Positions 23,435 to 38,706 are shown, counted from the stretch's first letter. The stretch: DNA of 64,000 nt from Heliocidaris tuberculata (GCA_025618425.1 CM046841.1:5994883-6058882), one strand, 5' to 3'. Program-made: numbers and translations. Notes: generated from the letters alone by a model not told the origin.

Positions 23435-26339
23435 TTATATTATTAACATCATCATAATTATCATACATTTGCATATTTTTTAAAAGAATAAATCTATGTG
23501 TGAAAAGATACTTGCATGTCTATATTTACAAATCTATTTCTGTAAATAATATTTCTATGAATATTTGCAAACTATACAGATAATGAGTGAATGATTACCA
23601 TGTGGACAAGGTTGTCGTGGTAACTAGTCGGTGTTGCTTTTTAAGGTGACATGGGCTTCTTTGGGGATCTATATGAAAAGTACACAACCTGTTAGCTTCC
23701 CTTGCTGTTTCAGTATATACAAGTTTGCATTTGCATTAATATATAGCATGATACAATATAGCATGATACAACACAATATGATATAATACAACACAATATA
23801 ATGTAATAAAGTATAGTGTAATGTAATACAACATCGTATAGTCTAATACAATATAGTACAGACATAGCATAGTGTAATGTGGAACGAGAGGGAGATGCAG
23901 AGAGGGGGCAGAGGAGTCCAGACAGAAGAGAGAGAGAGAGAGGGGGGGGGAGATAGGGAACGAGAGTGGAGTAGGACTGATAATATGGACACGTTATAAG
24001 AAGTTGTTATATATAACCTAGTGAAGTATTATACACACACATATACAGTTCTTGGGGGGGGGGGGTGTTACATTCTGATAAAACTGTATTAGCGTCTGTG
24101 GTAACGGGGAATCACACTTTACGCATACGTGGACTATAGTATGTGGACATACACGTACGTACAAATACATACATAATACTTAGATATATATACATACACA
24201 CACATATTCATGTATTTCTTAAATAAAGGTGTTATCTTTCTTAAGAGAAAGTAAAATTTTGTTGATACGAATTGAATGATTAAGACAAAGTAAATGAATT
24301 CAATAGTATTTACCAGTGATCCAGTTATGGATGAGTGCGATGCCATGTTTCTGGCGTTTGTGCGTTTGAGGGAGTCAAGGTCAGGGGTGGGGGTGAAAGG
24401 TTATTGGTCAACAGTGAACCCTTCCGGGTTAAGGGTGTGTAGTTTGCTGATCCAAAATGATTCTCTGTGAAGGATTGTTTGGTGGAATTTAGTATGGATC
24501 GCCTCAATGCCCATTATGACTACGTCATTGATAGAATGATCTGGTTGGTTGAAATGTGTCGTGTATGGGAGAGTTTTGTGATGGGGTGTGTTGAAGTTGC
24601 GAATTTCCGATCGGGTATTGCTAAATCTTGTGTATAGTGATGTTTCGGTTTTTCCCACATACTGTTGTTTACATCTCTTGCATGTGATCAAATAGATTAT
24701 CCATGTAGATTTGCAGTCCAACCTTGTCGTGATTGGAAATTGTTCCCCTGTTACTGTGCTGGAGAACTTCCTTCCCTCTTGGGCAAAGGTGTGCAGCATG
24801 CATTTCCTAGCAGGGCATTTGTAAAATCCCGTTTGATTCATGTTTTCTTCAGGTTCTTTTCGTTTAGGGTCTCCGGAGAAGACTAGAATATCGCGCAGGG
24901 TTGGTGCATGTCTCTACGCTAGCATGGGGGGCTCTGGGAAGACTTTTTTGAGTTCCTCTGATTGGTGCAGAGTTTGGGTGCAAGTAGATAGAATTTTGCG
25001 GATGTTAGATGTGCCGGGACAATATTGTTAATGGAACCCGTTCGGATTCGGAGCGTTCTTTTTTCTCAAGCAGGTTTTTTCGGGGGACCTCGCGGGCGCG
25101 GTCGACTTCACGTTTTATGAGTTGGGGGTCATAGCTGGAGTTTTCCAGATAAGTTTCGAGTTTACTCAAGTGGTGGTTGGTGCTGTCTTCCTGGGAGCAG
25201 TTGCGTTTTACACGGAGTGCCTGACTATATGGGATACTGCGGAATATGTGGGGTGGGCGATAAGAGGTGGGGCGAAGAAATGTGTGAGAAGCTGTTTCTT
25301 TGCTGTATAGTTCAGTCTGTAGAGTATTGTGTTCGAGTTTGATGTTGAGGTCCAAGAAGTATACATTGGTATCTGAAGATTCAAAGGTGAATTTGATTTT
25401 AGGGTGGATTGAATTCATCGTTTGTTGGAATCGAGATAGGGTACGTGGGGATCCAACCCAGACGAAGGTGATGTCGTCAATGTATCTTTTCCATGATTGG
25501 GGAAGTATTGCATTGGGTTCTTTTAGGATTTTTTCCTCAACGGTTCCCATGTATAAATTGGCGTAAGATGGTGCAACAGGCGTGCCCATTGCAGTCCCTT
25601 CCACCTGGATGTAGTGCTGGCCGTTAAATTGGAAGGTGTTAAGGGTCAGGATTAGTTCTAGCAGACGGACGAGTTGGTTTGTCGGTGGGTTTGGGTCTTT
25701 TCGTGTGTTGAGGGCGTCATTACAGGCTTGTATTCCTTCTCTGTGGGGATGTTTGTGTAGAGTGATGTGAAGTCTGCTGTTAAAAGGGTGGTTCGGGCGG
25801 GTAGGGGGGAGTGGGTACTTGTTTTCTGAATATGATTCAGGAAGTCGGTGGTGTCTTTTAGGTAGGATGTGAGGGTTGCGACAAGGGGTCTTAGGTGGTG
25901 ATCTACAAATCGTGATATTTGTACTGTGGGGCACGCGCAGCCAGAAACTATTGGGTGTCCAGGATTATTTTGTTTGTGAATCTTTGGAAGAAAGTATAGG
26001 TTTGGGCATCTTGGTTCTTTGGGGATGAGTGATTTTTTTAGGTTTTCCTCTATATCTAATTCTTGAATGGGGGATTTTACTTTCTGCGTGTGGGCGGGTG
26101 TGGGGTCATGGTCCAGGGGGTTGTATGTCTCTGTGTCCGAGAGTTGTCTTAGTCCCTCACTGATGTATGCATCGGTTGACATAATGACTGTGCATGATCC
26201 CTTGTCTGCGGGTTTGATAATTATATCAGGATTTTGTTTCAAGCTTTTGAGCGCTTTTCTTTCTTCTTTGTCGAGGTTGTCATGTGGTTTATGTTTTTTA
26301 CTTTTTGTTGCCATATCATATCAATATCAATATCAATAT

Positions 26340-26401
<62 letters not shown>

Positions 26402-26844
26402 CTCTCTACTCCCTTCCTCCCCTTTTTTCGTCTTTCCTCCTTGGATGGTCGTCCATGATTTCCTCACTCCTTCTCTCTCTCTTTCTCTCTTTTTTATTTT
26501 TCTTTCCTGTCCCCCCCCCCATCCCCCTTCTCTCTCTCTCTGCTCTCTCTGTTTTTTCTCTCTCTCTCTTCCACCTTCCTGTCTTCTCTATTTCTTCTCC
26601 CCAATTTTTTCCTTGTTCTACACTCTTGCTTTGTTGCGCGAGTATCCTTTAGCGCACTGCGTTGCTATGTTGGATGCTTTTCAAATAGATTTCATCATTT
26701 CCTGATGATGCCCTAAGGTCGAAAATTCGATTTTTTTTCTACTCTCTTCAAGGAATTCGTTATTCATTTCGACTTCATCATTATACTTGTTTACGGAGTG
26801 TCTTCATTTATTGTTTGCTAATTACATTTCATCTCCGAGCAGAA

Positions 26845-26892
<48 letters not shown>

Positions 26893-26922
26893 CCAAAGCT
26901 GTTGTATATGTTATTTCCTTAC

Positions 26923-26967
<45 letters not shown>

Positions 26968-27859
26968 ATATATTTAGTGGGATGAATTCAAACCAAAGAT
27001 AACGCAGGATACTCAGGAAATTTAAGCTTTCGTCTTTCGACTTCTTCAGAAATTTATTCTGAAACAGTTATAAAGAGAAGATACAATCCTAAGAAAGGCA
27101 TGACAAAAACTAACAAAGCACTAAGTGTGTGAGAATAATTCACAAAATACAAAGAGAAGACAGGTATGTCGGCTTTATTATAATTCATTTGAAATTTCAG
27201 TATTTTTACTTGATATTTCTACTGACAGTAATTTTAGTCCATCAATTTTTGAATGATTGTGTCTTCTCTTTGTATTTTGTGAATTATTCTCACACACTTA
27301 GTGCTTTGTTAGTTTTTGTCATGCCTTTCTTAGTGATTGTATCTTCTCTTTATAACTGTTTCAGAATAAATTTCTGAAGAAGTCGAAAGACGAAAGCTTA
27401 AATTTCCTGAGTATCCTGCGTCATCTTTGCTTTGAATTCATCCCACTATGTTCTATATCACCCAAACCAAAGCGATGGTAAAAGTGGACCCAACATCATC
27501 ACATTATATATATACATACATACAACTGTAAGGAAATAACATATACAACAGCTTTGGCAATTCTCGTGGAAATAAATACAATGTGAAAGGAAATGATAGA
27601 ATAATGGTTGCGTAGCTAAAATAAAAGCTCCCCCAGAGCTGTCCTCCCTTTTTGAAATGTTTGCAAAGGTTGAAAAATGTCTCCGCCCGGAATCGAACCC
27701 GGGTCACTGGCTTAGAACGACAATGCCTTAACCACTAGATCACGGAGACGGGCTAGTGGCTTTGGCGACACCAGATTCAATTAACCGACAGACTGACAAA
27801 TCTTCAACCTCATTAATTAATTCCTTTTCGGGGGCGGGTGAGTTTTGAACACTGACAAG

Positions 27860-27895
<36 letters not shown>

Positions 27896-30248
27896 TTCAA
27901 AGAAAAGGATAACTCTTAAAGTGAATTTATTCTGGGCCTTGGTGTTTAGCACCTTCACTATGCTGAATACCCATTGTTCGAGGATTTCTTTTTTCGTGGA
28001 GGTGTTATATTAAAAAGCCCCCTTTAGTGTTTCAAAAATCTTTTAAATAAATATGGGGCTCGACTTGGCACAGGAGAAATCTTCGACTGGTCTAAAACAT
28101 ATTCGAACAATATTCCTCCAAAATAATATGGGCGATTCATATCGATACTTACTCTTCCATAATAAAATCCATCCTTCGCTTCATAACCATGCCTCTCAGA
28201 AATACATGTAGTATATGTACTTTCCCCATTAACTTAATTGTTTTGATTCGACATTTTTAAAAAATTGTTGTTGTTTCAGTTATTTCTTGGTTTCTTCCTT
28301 TTATACATCTTTGGACACGCAGATTGTTATGACAGCCCATGTAAGAACGGCTGGTGTGAGGAGACTATGACTAGTTTCGTTTGTCATTGCCCAGCAGTAT
28401 TTACAGGTCTGCATTGTGAAACTAATTGTAAGTATGGAACCGGTTTTGTTATCACCGGCTTTGATTACATTTTAAAAACTTTTAAAGTTTGTTATAGCTA
28501 CAGAATTCTAATTAATTATCTCAAATGTCGATGACAAGCGGTTGCTATGATATCATTCTCTGTGTAGTAAATCAACTATCAAGGGCTTTTGAGGTTAGAC
28601 ATGTTAGAGCTGCTCATAATTACTTGATTCACATAGAATGGCATAGCGTAAGTAATTAGTGTGCAATAGACTGCATCTGTTGCTGTTGCTTGGTATTAAT
28701 ATCAACACTTCGAGAGAGAGAGAGAGAGAGAGAGAGAAAAAAACATGCCAGAATTAGTTACACTTACAATTACATTTTTAGAGGAGGCAGACAAGTTCAT
28801 CTTCTGCCAAATAATACATTAACATCAACACTCGTTTCTATAATTTCTCAACATGTTAAGTTTTATACCAAAGCCATTATCTAAATTTAGATATAATTTT
28901 AATGGTTTCATGCACATGTTCTCAATGAGAGGCTTGAGGAAAATGCTACATTTAAAGTTCAAAGTTCAAAGTTCGGTTATTTACACTCATCACTAAAAAA
29001 TACCTAACATTTACAGTAACTGCATTTAGCAATACAATAATACAAAGGAACATAGGCCTACATCCAAACAAAACAAAATAAGAGTGAAAGGAAGAGCTAA
29101 AAAGGAATATAAGGTCCTTATACGAGAGCCCAGCCCTGATGTAAATTTATGAATATAGAAATTAACTGTTGTACTGTTGGAGGCACTTGATGAATGCAAG
29201 TCTTTTCTGCAGTGATTTGAAAAAAAAAAAAAATCATAATGACCAAATAATGTACTTGCTGAATAATTGTAGTCATATTGTTATTGACCCCCGTACTTCA
29301 CTAGATATGGTGATCGAGCTTTCTCTGTAATTAATCGCCCATATCCTTGGAATAAATTACCAGCGCACATTCAGAACACCGACTCCCTCAGTCAGTTTAA
29401 AACCTTACTTAAAACTCATCTTTTTAATACGTAATGTTTTATCGCAAGTGCGAGGACTCAGCTGTGAGTCGGTCAAAGGAGTTGTACACCATTCTGCTCT
29501 CTATATGATTGTTTGACATTTTTCATTATTCATGTATGATTTAGTACGATAGCTTAGTTCCATTAATTTAAGTAATTTTGTTTCAAATTTATTATAATGT
29601 TCTGGTACTTTACTCTTAGACAGAATATGATGCGCTTAGAAACAACAGTATTAAGCGCCTAATAAATGTTATGTATTATTATTATTATTATTATTACTAT
29701 TATTATTATTGTTATTATTGTTATCATTATTATTATTATTATTATTATTATCATTATTATTATTATTCAGATCGTTGTGCCACATAATTGCCTCAAACTT
29801 TCTTAAGCAGTGTCACTGCCACATCATCAGTCTCCAGGGGTGTCAATTATGGGGTGGCTCTGCGCGCAAATTCTCTAATTGTCCCTGCTGGTAATAAAGA
29901 GGAGTTAAAAAATAATGAAGGGTACTATTAGGCTGTCTTGCCCCCCCCCCCCCCATCCGAAAACGGATCGACGCCCCTGTCAGTCTCTATCCCCTTGCTC
30001 AAGATAACGAATAAGAAAAATGAAAGTTAGTTTTTTTTCGGAATGTAGGGGGAAAATATTTGAAAACTATAAAAGATGCTTTACACTCTTTAAACAATAG
30101 GCCTATAAGATGATGTTAAAGATAATAATGATAGCAATGGTACTACTACTACTACTACTACTACTACTAATAATAATGATAATAATGATTATTAATAATA
30201 ATAATAATAATAATAATAATGATAATAATAATAATAATAATGATGATG

Positions 30249-30285
<37 letters not shown>

Positions 30286-32338
30286 TAATAATAATGATAA
30301 TAATAATAATGATAATAATAATAATAATAACAGCATTATTTTTTCCTGCTTAATATAGAAATGCGTAACCGGTAAATGTTTTCCCCCTTTACTATATTTC
30401 CATTTTCTTTCTGCCGTGTTTTCAACCTGGAATACAAGATATGGATCTTACACCTAATGTAAAGATTACAACATCACTACCAGGTAATTGTATGGACCAC
30501 CTTTATTCATCTTCTGTTGAAATAAGCTGGTTTTACTGCACTAACCAAAACAAGTCGCCTTGTGCAAATTAAAATGTTTATTAGTTGGGCGCTGTTGATG
30601 GCTTTGAATATTGATGTACGGATTTGGTGACGATCAATAAGGACGCTTAGTTTATATTGTCCATTGTTGACCATGGATCGGTGCTGTGAAAAGTATGATT
30701 AGTATATCGAATATATTAATCAAAATGCAGTGTGGATAGAAGATGTCACTGTGGCTACCACTTCATTAATTTAGTTTATTATCTAAACAAAAAGGACTGT
30801 TAAACTCATTCATTAATCTAATAGAAAGCATACTCCTTGATCTGTGATACAACAATAAAAGACAATAGCATATAGTTTTAATCTAATAAAATAATGATTA
30901 GTATATCGAATTTATTAATCTAATAGAAAGCATACTCCTTGATCTGTGATACAACAATAAAAGACAATAGCATCTAGTTTTAATCTAATAAAATAAATTC
31001 AAGGGTAATGACAATTGAATGTTATAATCATAATGCATTTTTTTAATGGAATATGTTTCTTTGGCTACCAATTCGTTAATTTAATTAATTAAGCTAATTT
31101 ATTAAATTGATACTCCATGACCTGTCATATAACAATAAATGACAGTAGCCTCTCTTTTTTTAATCTAGTAAATCAATCGATGGTTGTAATCAACAGTGAT
31201 AACTACCCCTCCCACACACACACACACACACGCATACACACTCACTCACGCACAAATAATGGAAAAAGTACTTGCTAGTTGGTAGATGAAAGAAAAACTG
31301 GTAAACTCTTGATGAAAAAAAAAAAATCACCTCCTTACTACGGTACCATGTATTTTGAATTATTCATTGAATATGATTATTGTAGGAATCTTGCAATTAT
31401 TTTCATAAAGCTAATCAAATCTAGACTTTAAAGAAATGATTATAAATTATATAGTATATGTATTCAAGAGGACTTAGCGATACCCTGCGTACGATAAAGA
31501 ACTATTCGACAGTTTACCGTTGGATTTATTTTTTCAAGCAAAACTAACCCAACACACTAAAATAAAGAGCAAGTAACGAACACATTTTCTCCTCAAAATT
31601 ACAAGAATTAGCTATATTACCAGATCATTACTATACGGAGTGTTCACTGTTTCAGAAACTGTTTTTTTGCGAATTTTTGAAATATATTTTCTGATATTTG
31701 ATCGTAAGGTTTTGGAAGTGCAAGGTAGATGTGGTGTTTTGATATCGATCCGAGTCGGCCCCGATTCTCCTTTTTCTTGCTGGACGGGACCTCGGGCGCT
31801 TGGTCGGCTTGTGGTGTGGCTTTTGTCCTTTGTTTATACCCCAAATTTGTTTGCCTTCCCCCGTTTTTAATTTTTATTAATTTTTTAATTTTTTTTTTTC
31901 TAATTTATCGAATCTTGTAAATATGTGATTCTCCTGATTTGTTTTAATAAAACATACAAATAAGAAAAAAAATTACAAGAATTGATATCAGATTATAGTT
32001 CATGACCAAGATTCAGTCCCACCTAGCCGATGAAAGTATATATGATATTTGGTATCGACTGCTTAATTCAATCGTATAAAATTTAGAAAGGCGATGGACC
32101 AATAGTCAGCCCATTGATGTAAATGATGTTGTTGTCCAAAATCAACAAAAAAGTCCATTGCATGAATTTAAAAAGGAAGCCCTACGTTTATAGGCAGCCA
32201 AGACAAAATGAATTTCAGAAGCTATGAAATCAATAGGAATATTATGTATTGTAACTTCATGACTAACCTTCTCTCCAATATTATTGTCATCACTATTAAT
32301 ATTATTATCTTTAGTAGCAACAGTATTAGTATTATTAT

Positions 32339-32388
<50 letters not shown>

Positions 32389-34458
32389 TCATTATTTAAT
32401 CATCATTATGATTGATCTACTTTTTGATGTTGTTGATGTTATTATTAGGTGGTCTGTCGGAATCGACAGATCACCTTTTGTATTTGTACGAATTTTCTTT
32501 CTTTATTTGGTGGTCTGTCTTAATCGACAGATCACCTTTTGTATTTGCACGAATTTTCTTTCTTTATTAGGTGGTCTGTCGGAATCGACAGATCACCTTT
32601 TGTATTCGTACGAATTTTCTTTCTTTATTTATTTATTTTTATGACAATTTCTTGTCCATTCGAAATCTTCAATAGTACTCCATCAATTTTCGTCAAATTT
32701 TCGTCAGTGATGTCATGCTATGATGTCATGTTCCCGTTTGCATTTCAAGGTCAACAGGTCATCGTGACGTCATCCAGGCGCCATTTTGTAAAATCACATT
32801 ATCAATCATATCTTCATAACCAATCATCAAAAATCGTCCATATTTACATGACATTAACTTCAGGTCATGGGTCATTAGGATATGTCATCAAAGGTCATCC
32901 AGAGGTCAAAATTTAAAAATGCTCAAAATCAACCCAGGACCAAAGGAGAGTACGTTGTAGGTCATTTTAAGCATTTCAAAAATTTCCGTGCGTAAGCGTC
33001 CGCGCGCGCGTTTTACGCGCGCACAAGTCGTAAATAACGTTAAAACGCTGTTTTTTCGATTGATTCGCAATCCTGACACTTTTCTTGATCATTTCCATCA
33101 ACTTGGAATCAATTTCGATCAATAATAAGGTCGTACGGGCGCGTCAAAGTTCAAAATCCGTGCGCGCGTCTATGGCGAAAATAACGTAAAAACGTGCAAA
33201 AACATGCCTCTACAAAATTAACTCTAGCTCTTTAAATAGTCCGTAAACCCCCCAATTTTTTTTCATCTTTGGGTAGGGGATGAATCATAGATATGATTTC
33301 ATGGGTCATTTGACCCTCAATTATATTACAACGTCATCAAAATGGCGTCGGTTCTCAAAATTTCATTTTTTCAAAAATGACATCATAAATTTTCACTTTA
33401 AGCAAGACTTTCTCCGTAATTGTTGGTCGATTTTCGCCGGGATTTTGATATGTTGTAGCTGAGACAATTCTCTACAAATACAGTTATCACGGTTTTTCAT
33501 TTTGACAACGGCATCATTATCTGATTGTACGATGAACGATGACATGTCACTTTTTCACGTTTTACGTGTATTGTCTATGGGATATGACTTTTTCTGATAT
33601 CTTGATCCTACCTTCTCGTCTCTTTTGAGCAACAGCTCCGTTATTTTTGATCGCTTTTCGCCCAGCTTCGAGTATGTTGTAGCTGAGAAAATTTCCTATC
33701 TTAAATGTGCCATTCATTTTTTAATCATATGTCAGGATCATATCGAAATTGTCTGCAGAAGATAGGATATGAGAATCCCGGTTTTCATTTACGTGTTATA
33801 CCCTATGGAGGAACTAACAGTCTAGCGGTTAGACATCTGCCTCATGAACCAAATGTCCCGAGTTCGAGTCCTGGCCGAGGAGGGTCGTTTTTTGTTTTGT
33901 TTTTCCCCTTTTGCATCTATTATTTCACCATCCCCTAAGACTAATAATACATGTTCATTGACATATATGTCACTAACTGCCGCATTTTGGCTGTTATATC
34001 TAATGTAATGCAGTGTACATTTTACACAATGTACAGCGTATATTGCATAGTTTGCGAGGAACGTGTATTGAAGCTAGTGACGGCTACAGAAAACATGTCA
34101 TATATCTTAACTATAAGCAAGACTATCTCCGTAATAGTTCTTCGATTTTCGCCGGGATTTGGATATGTTGGAGCTGATCTGATGCAGTTGTTAACAACTG
34201 CATTTACCATAGTTTTTCATTTTGACGACTTCATTATCTAATTGTACCATGTCATGTCATTTTTTTTCATGTTTTCCGTGTATCCTCTACGCTTTCATGG
34301 GCTCTGTGGAATATCATTTTTTCCATTTTTCACATTCTTGACTTTCTTTCTTCGTTTCAGTATTTGGCCCTCATACTTTGATCATGTGGATAACGGCCAA
34401 GATCATTCAAATTGACCGACAGACCACCTAATTCGTCCCCATGACGAATTAAAGTCTA

Positions 34459-34500
<42 letters not shown>

Positions 34501-37500
34501 AGACAAACTCCTGGTATAGACAAAATAAACATAAACGTGAACAATACAGACATTGCAAGAGTTGAAAAGACCAAATTTCTAGGCGTTTGTATTGATAGTC
34601 ACTTTTCTTGGAAACGAAGTAGAAAAAGAAATTGCCAAAAATATAGGTTTTGTACATAGACTTCATTTTCGCATACCAAACTTTTGTTATATGTATAAGT
34701 GTACTATTGACAAATGTCTCCCTAAACAATTTTGTAATCTGGTTGATTTTAATCGTAATTTTCACAATTATCCTACTAGAGACATCCGTATTCCTAGATA
34801 TAGAACAGTTGTGTTTTAAAAAAATATTCTTTTTTTCTGGTCGTAAACTCCGGAGGAATTTCAATGAGTCCTTAAAAACATGCCCCTCACCCCATACATT
34901 TACTCATACTATAAAAATAAATACTTCGTACAGTACAATCAGTAGCACATATTGCAATTTTTCCTTTTTCCCCTTTCTTCCCCCTCCCTCTCTGTCATTT
35001 TCCTTATCTTTCAGAGTTTTTCTGCACGTTATAATTGTTATGTAATATCATATATGCAAAATTTGTATGGTTATGGCTACCCCAATTTAAGTCATGTGCT
35101 TCCAGGGAACCTCGCCTCCTTCCACCATGTTTTGTCAAAGTAAAATTTCATTTTGTACCTATTTGATTATGAGAAAGAAATAAATGTTTTTGACATATGA
35201 AATCTGATTGTTATCAAAATTATTATTATATAATTATCATTATTATTATTATTATTATGTTTTTTTTTAATTATTATTATTATTATTTAATTATCATTAT
35301 TATTATTATTATTATTATTATTAACATCATCATCATTATCATTATCATCTTCATCATAAAGATCTTTGCTATTATGATAATAATATAATTCAGTTTACGA
35401 ATAGTGAATATATTTGCCTTTTCAGCGATTTCAGCTTGTTCATTACATCCCTGTCGTCATGGAGGTGTATGTAAGGAGACGAATACAGGGTTTAACTGTG
35501 CATGCTTGGAGGGCTACAAGGGTGAACTGTGTGAGTATGGTGAGTATCTGTAGCATGAGATGTCGGCGAAAGTTATCTCTTCGATTCATTTATTCTTCAT
35601 TCTATTTTGAAAAATGCACAATAGATTGCACTTGACAAATAATATTGTTATACATCTTTGTCACCACTAGTCACCTGTCTTTTTTTTTTTTTAACAAATA
35701 TGATCAGTTAGTGGTAAAGAAAATAATGAAATTGAAAAATACATGTGTAAAGGTAAGTGAACCTATACCCTTTGTCTTACATTGGTTTGAAATGTTTTAC
35801 ATACAATGCCTCATCGTAATCAGAGAAAATATTTCCTTGAAAATATCATTGCTTTCAGCAGAAGTCGTTGAAGGAAAATCTTTCTAATAATGCAAATTTT
35901 CTATAACTGCCTCATAAAATATGTCTGCGTAGAACAACTCTCTCAATAGATAGGATGATGAAAAGAGCCTATGGGCATAACGTCGGATTCCAACCATATC
36001 AGCGTCAAAATTACGAACCAAATTACGACTTGACTTTATGTAGATTCCTTCATCGGTTCATTGAGACTCCTTGGAGGAAGTGAAAGCGAAGGAAGGATTG
36101 TCATCACTTCTCGATCTGATCCTACTATATACATGACGATCCATCAAGGGAATTGGTCTCATAATGCGTCTCGATTGGTCTGCCAGTATCTAGGATTCAA
36201 AGGTACCATCTCTTACTTTCTCTTGAATTTCTAATATTTTCACGATCTGATTTTGATGTACATGTATTTCAAACCCACAGTATTGTAATGAAGTTTACTT
36301 TACGTTCATTGTAAAAGTATTCAGAGAGCTGGGATCGGACCCAAATCAACAGAGCTCGTAAATTCAATTAATTGTGATCTTTAGATTAGGCATATATGGC
36401 GATAGCAAACAATTGAAGGGCATTAACTCATATAAAAGTAAACGTCCTTCCCGCATTCAGAAGACAGTCTCTGTTAGGAAGGTTAAAGATCTGATTTACC
36501 ATCGTCAATTTTAAATTTTAAAATGACGAATATTGATATTCACAAACCTTTAAAAATCTAAGTTCAGTCATGCATTGTTTTAAAGGTGTGTATGCAACAG
36601 TTAGTGGTGATCTCTTCGATGAATCTCCCCTGGATGTGCTTTCTAAATCTGTGAGCATCCGATGCCCTCATAATGTCACTAATATTACGGACTGTAGGTC
36701 CAGTGAGACAGAAACAAATTCTACTGAGGGGAGTCTGGCCGTTGTCTGCTGCACAGGTAAGTGATCAGCCATCGCGCTGGCCGCTCGAATCATGAAAATT
36801 CATGCCTGGTTCCTAATGGAATGATATGAAGGCTAACATGCGAAAGGGCTGTGAAGGTCCTGGGGGGGGGGGGGGGGGGGGGGGTGGTGAGGGGGAGCCC
36901 CAGGAAAAAAATATTGTAGTGCTATTTTTTTTTTTTTAAGCATTTGTATTTTTCTTAGTATCGTGAATGTATAATTCCCAGCTTTCTATAAAGATACATT
37001 AGATACATTGCACAATAAAATTTTGCAATTCATAACATCACGTAAACACTGACTACTGGGTGCAGAAGAAATTATGTACGTCAACTTTACACTCAGCTTT
37101 ATTTTTCTCGAGTCTTACGAATCATCGTTTAGTTATATGTCAGTTGATCGTATGTTATGTATTGGCCCTGACTAGTGAACCAGTGTGACGTACCCCGAGG
37201 CACTGCCCTTGGTCTAGAGGACGGCCAGGTTCCAGACAGTGCCATTACGGTGTCCAGTCGTTTCTCTTCTACTATACTGGGACCTCTGGAAGCTCGTTTT
37301 AACAGCTCTACAGCATGGGTCCCTCACCAAAAAGACAACGATCCTTGGCTTCAGATCGAGTTTGGGTCCATCTTTATCATCACTGCAATCATGACACAAG
37401 GAAGAAGAGATTGGCATCAGTGGGTGACATCATACATAGTATCCTCTAGTATGGACGGCATGGTGTGGATTGAATACAAGGATGATAATACGGACTCAGT

Positions 37501-38629
37501 AAAGGTACAAACGAAAATATACATTAAGCAATTCGGGATGATTTTTCTTGTGCTTTGGCTCATTAGTTGTTTTATTCAGAGTCCTCCAGGGCCCCGTTGC
37601 ATAAAACTTACCGTTAATGGTAACTCTGCTATCAATGGTAACTACCATGGTAACACCACTCAACAGCCAATCAAAATCAAGGTTTCCATGGGAGTTACCA
37701 TTGATGGCAAAGTTACCGTTAGTGGTAAAGTTTTATGCTACGGGGCCCAGAAAGAGCAAATAATTTAAGCACACACTTCTACTGTCTCCACTTAATTACG
37801 TTAGTGCACGGCGTTTGAGTGACGCCAAGATCTTTATAAAGGAAATTAATTATTTGAATCCATAGAGGGGAAGTATTTTACCACTTACAAGATCAGTGAT
37901 TTTCTATACAAATAGGCCCTTTTATTACATAGTTTTTGTTCCGGTCAGATACAAGAAAATGTACAAATGAAAGAAAAAGGGTGCTCTTTGATGAGACAAA
38001 AGACAACTTTGATACCCTTGTGAGTGATAAACTTGACTCTTTCTTAATGGGTATTCAGAGGAAGGCTGGAGGGAAAGGTACAATCCATTACCTGTTGACC
38101 AGATAACAGATAGTTTTTGAAGATTCCAAAATTTCAAAACCTAGGATAATTATCTCACAATAATGTTATGTGTGAATTAGATATTTACAGGAAACTATGA
38201 TCAATCAAGCTCTGTGACGCATATGTTCGAGAAACAGCTTGTATGCCGTTTCTTTAAGATCCATCCCAAGACGAAGCTTGACAATAATAAATACTATGCA
38301 CTTAGATTGGAGCTTATTGGATATGGACCTATCAGTGATGTCTTAGGTAGGTATAAAAATTGTGTCAGGTTTGAGTTCTTTTGGACAAAGATCTCTCACT
38401 GATGTTTTAGGTATAGTTACAAGGAAACAGTGTAAGAACGACAGATCTGGTATCAAGAAATCATGCAAGAATAGCAGTTGGGAACTCTTCGGTTACAGAC
38501 AAATTAACAGTAATAACGGAGTTAAAAGGGAGGGATACATTTGAATGATTTTTGTTTTTGTTTTAGAAACAGTACAGTATAGGCCTAGACTCATAGGAGC
38601 AATATTTCTAGTAGCATGAGTAATAGGCC

Positions 38630-38706
<77 letters not shown>

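Noticed and set aside
24401..24841. Stand-alone GIY-YIG homing endonuclease
   Set aside because: It lies directly downstream of Penelope-type RT boxes on the same strand, so it is the endonuclease domain of that element.
26067..26705. 212-residue + strand frame
   Set aside because: It is the antisense shadow of the Penelope RT followed by TA and CT microsatellites.
27679..27749. Functional tRNA gene
   Set aside because: The acceptor and T arms are good, but the anticodon stem is mismatched, the identity is inconsistent, and the sequence belongs to a repeat with a second, truncated copy at 40291.
31640..31970. Frames in the GC-richer patch
   Set aside because: No similarity recognised. The T-runs and AATAAA-like end suggest a retroposon tail, but the evidence is too thin to annotate an element.
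37505..37768. Open frame continuing past the discoidin exon 8
   Set aside because: It leaves the domain at a good GTACAA donor and runs into a MITE. Exon 9 restores the domain in phase.
38395..38545. Possible extra exon encoding a cysteine-containing peptide after exon 9
   Set aside because: It stops in frame, no good donor was found, and exon 9 joins exon 10 in phase without it. Its left end is better explained as a copy of the exon 9 edge.
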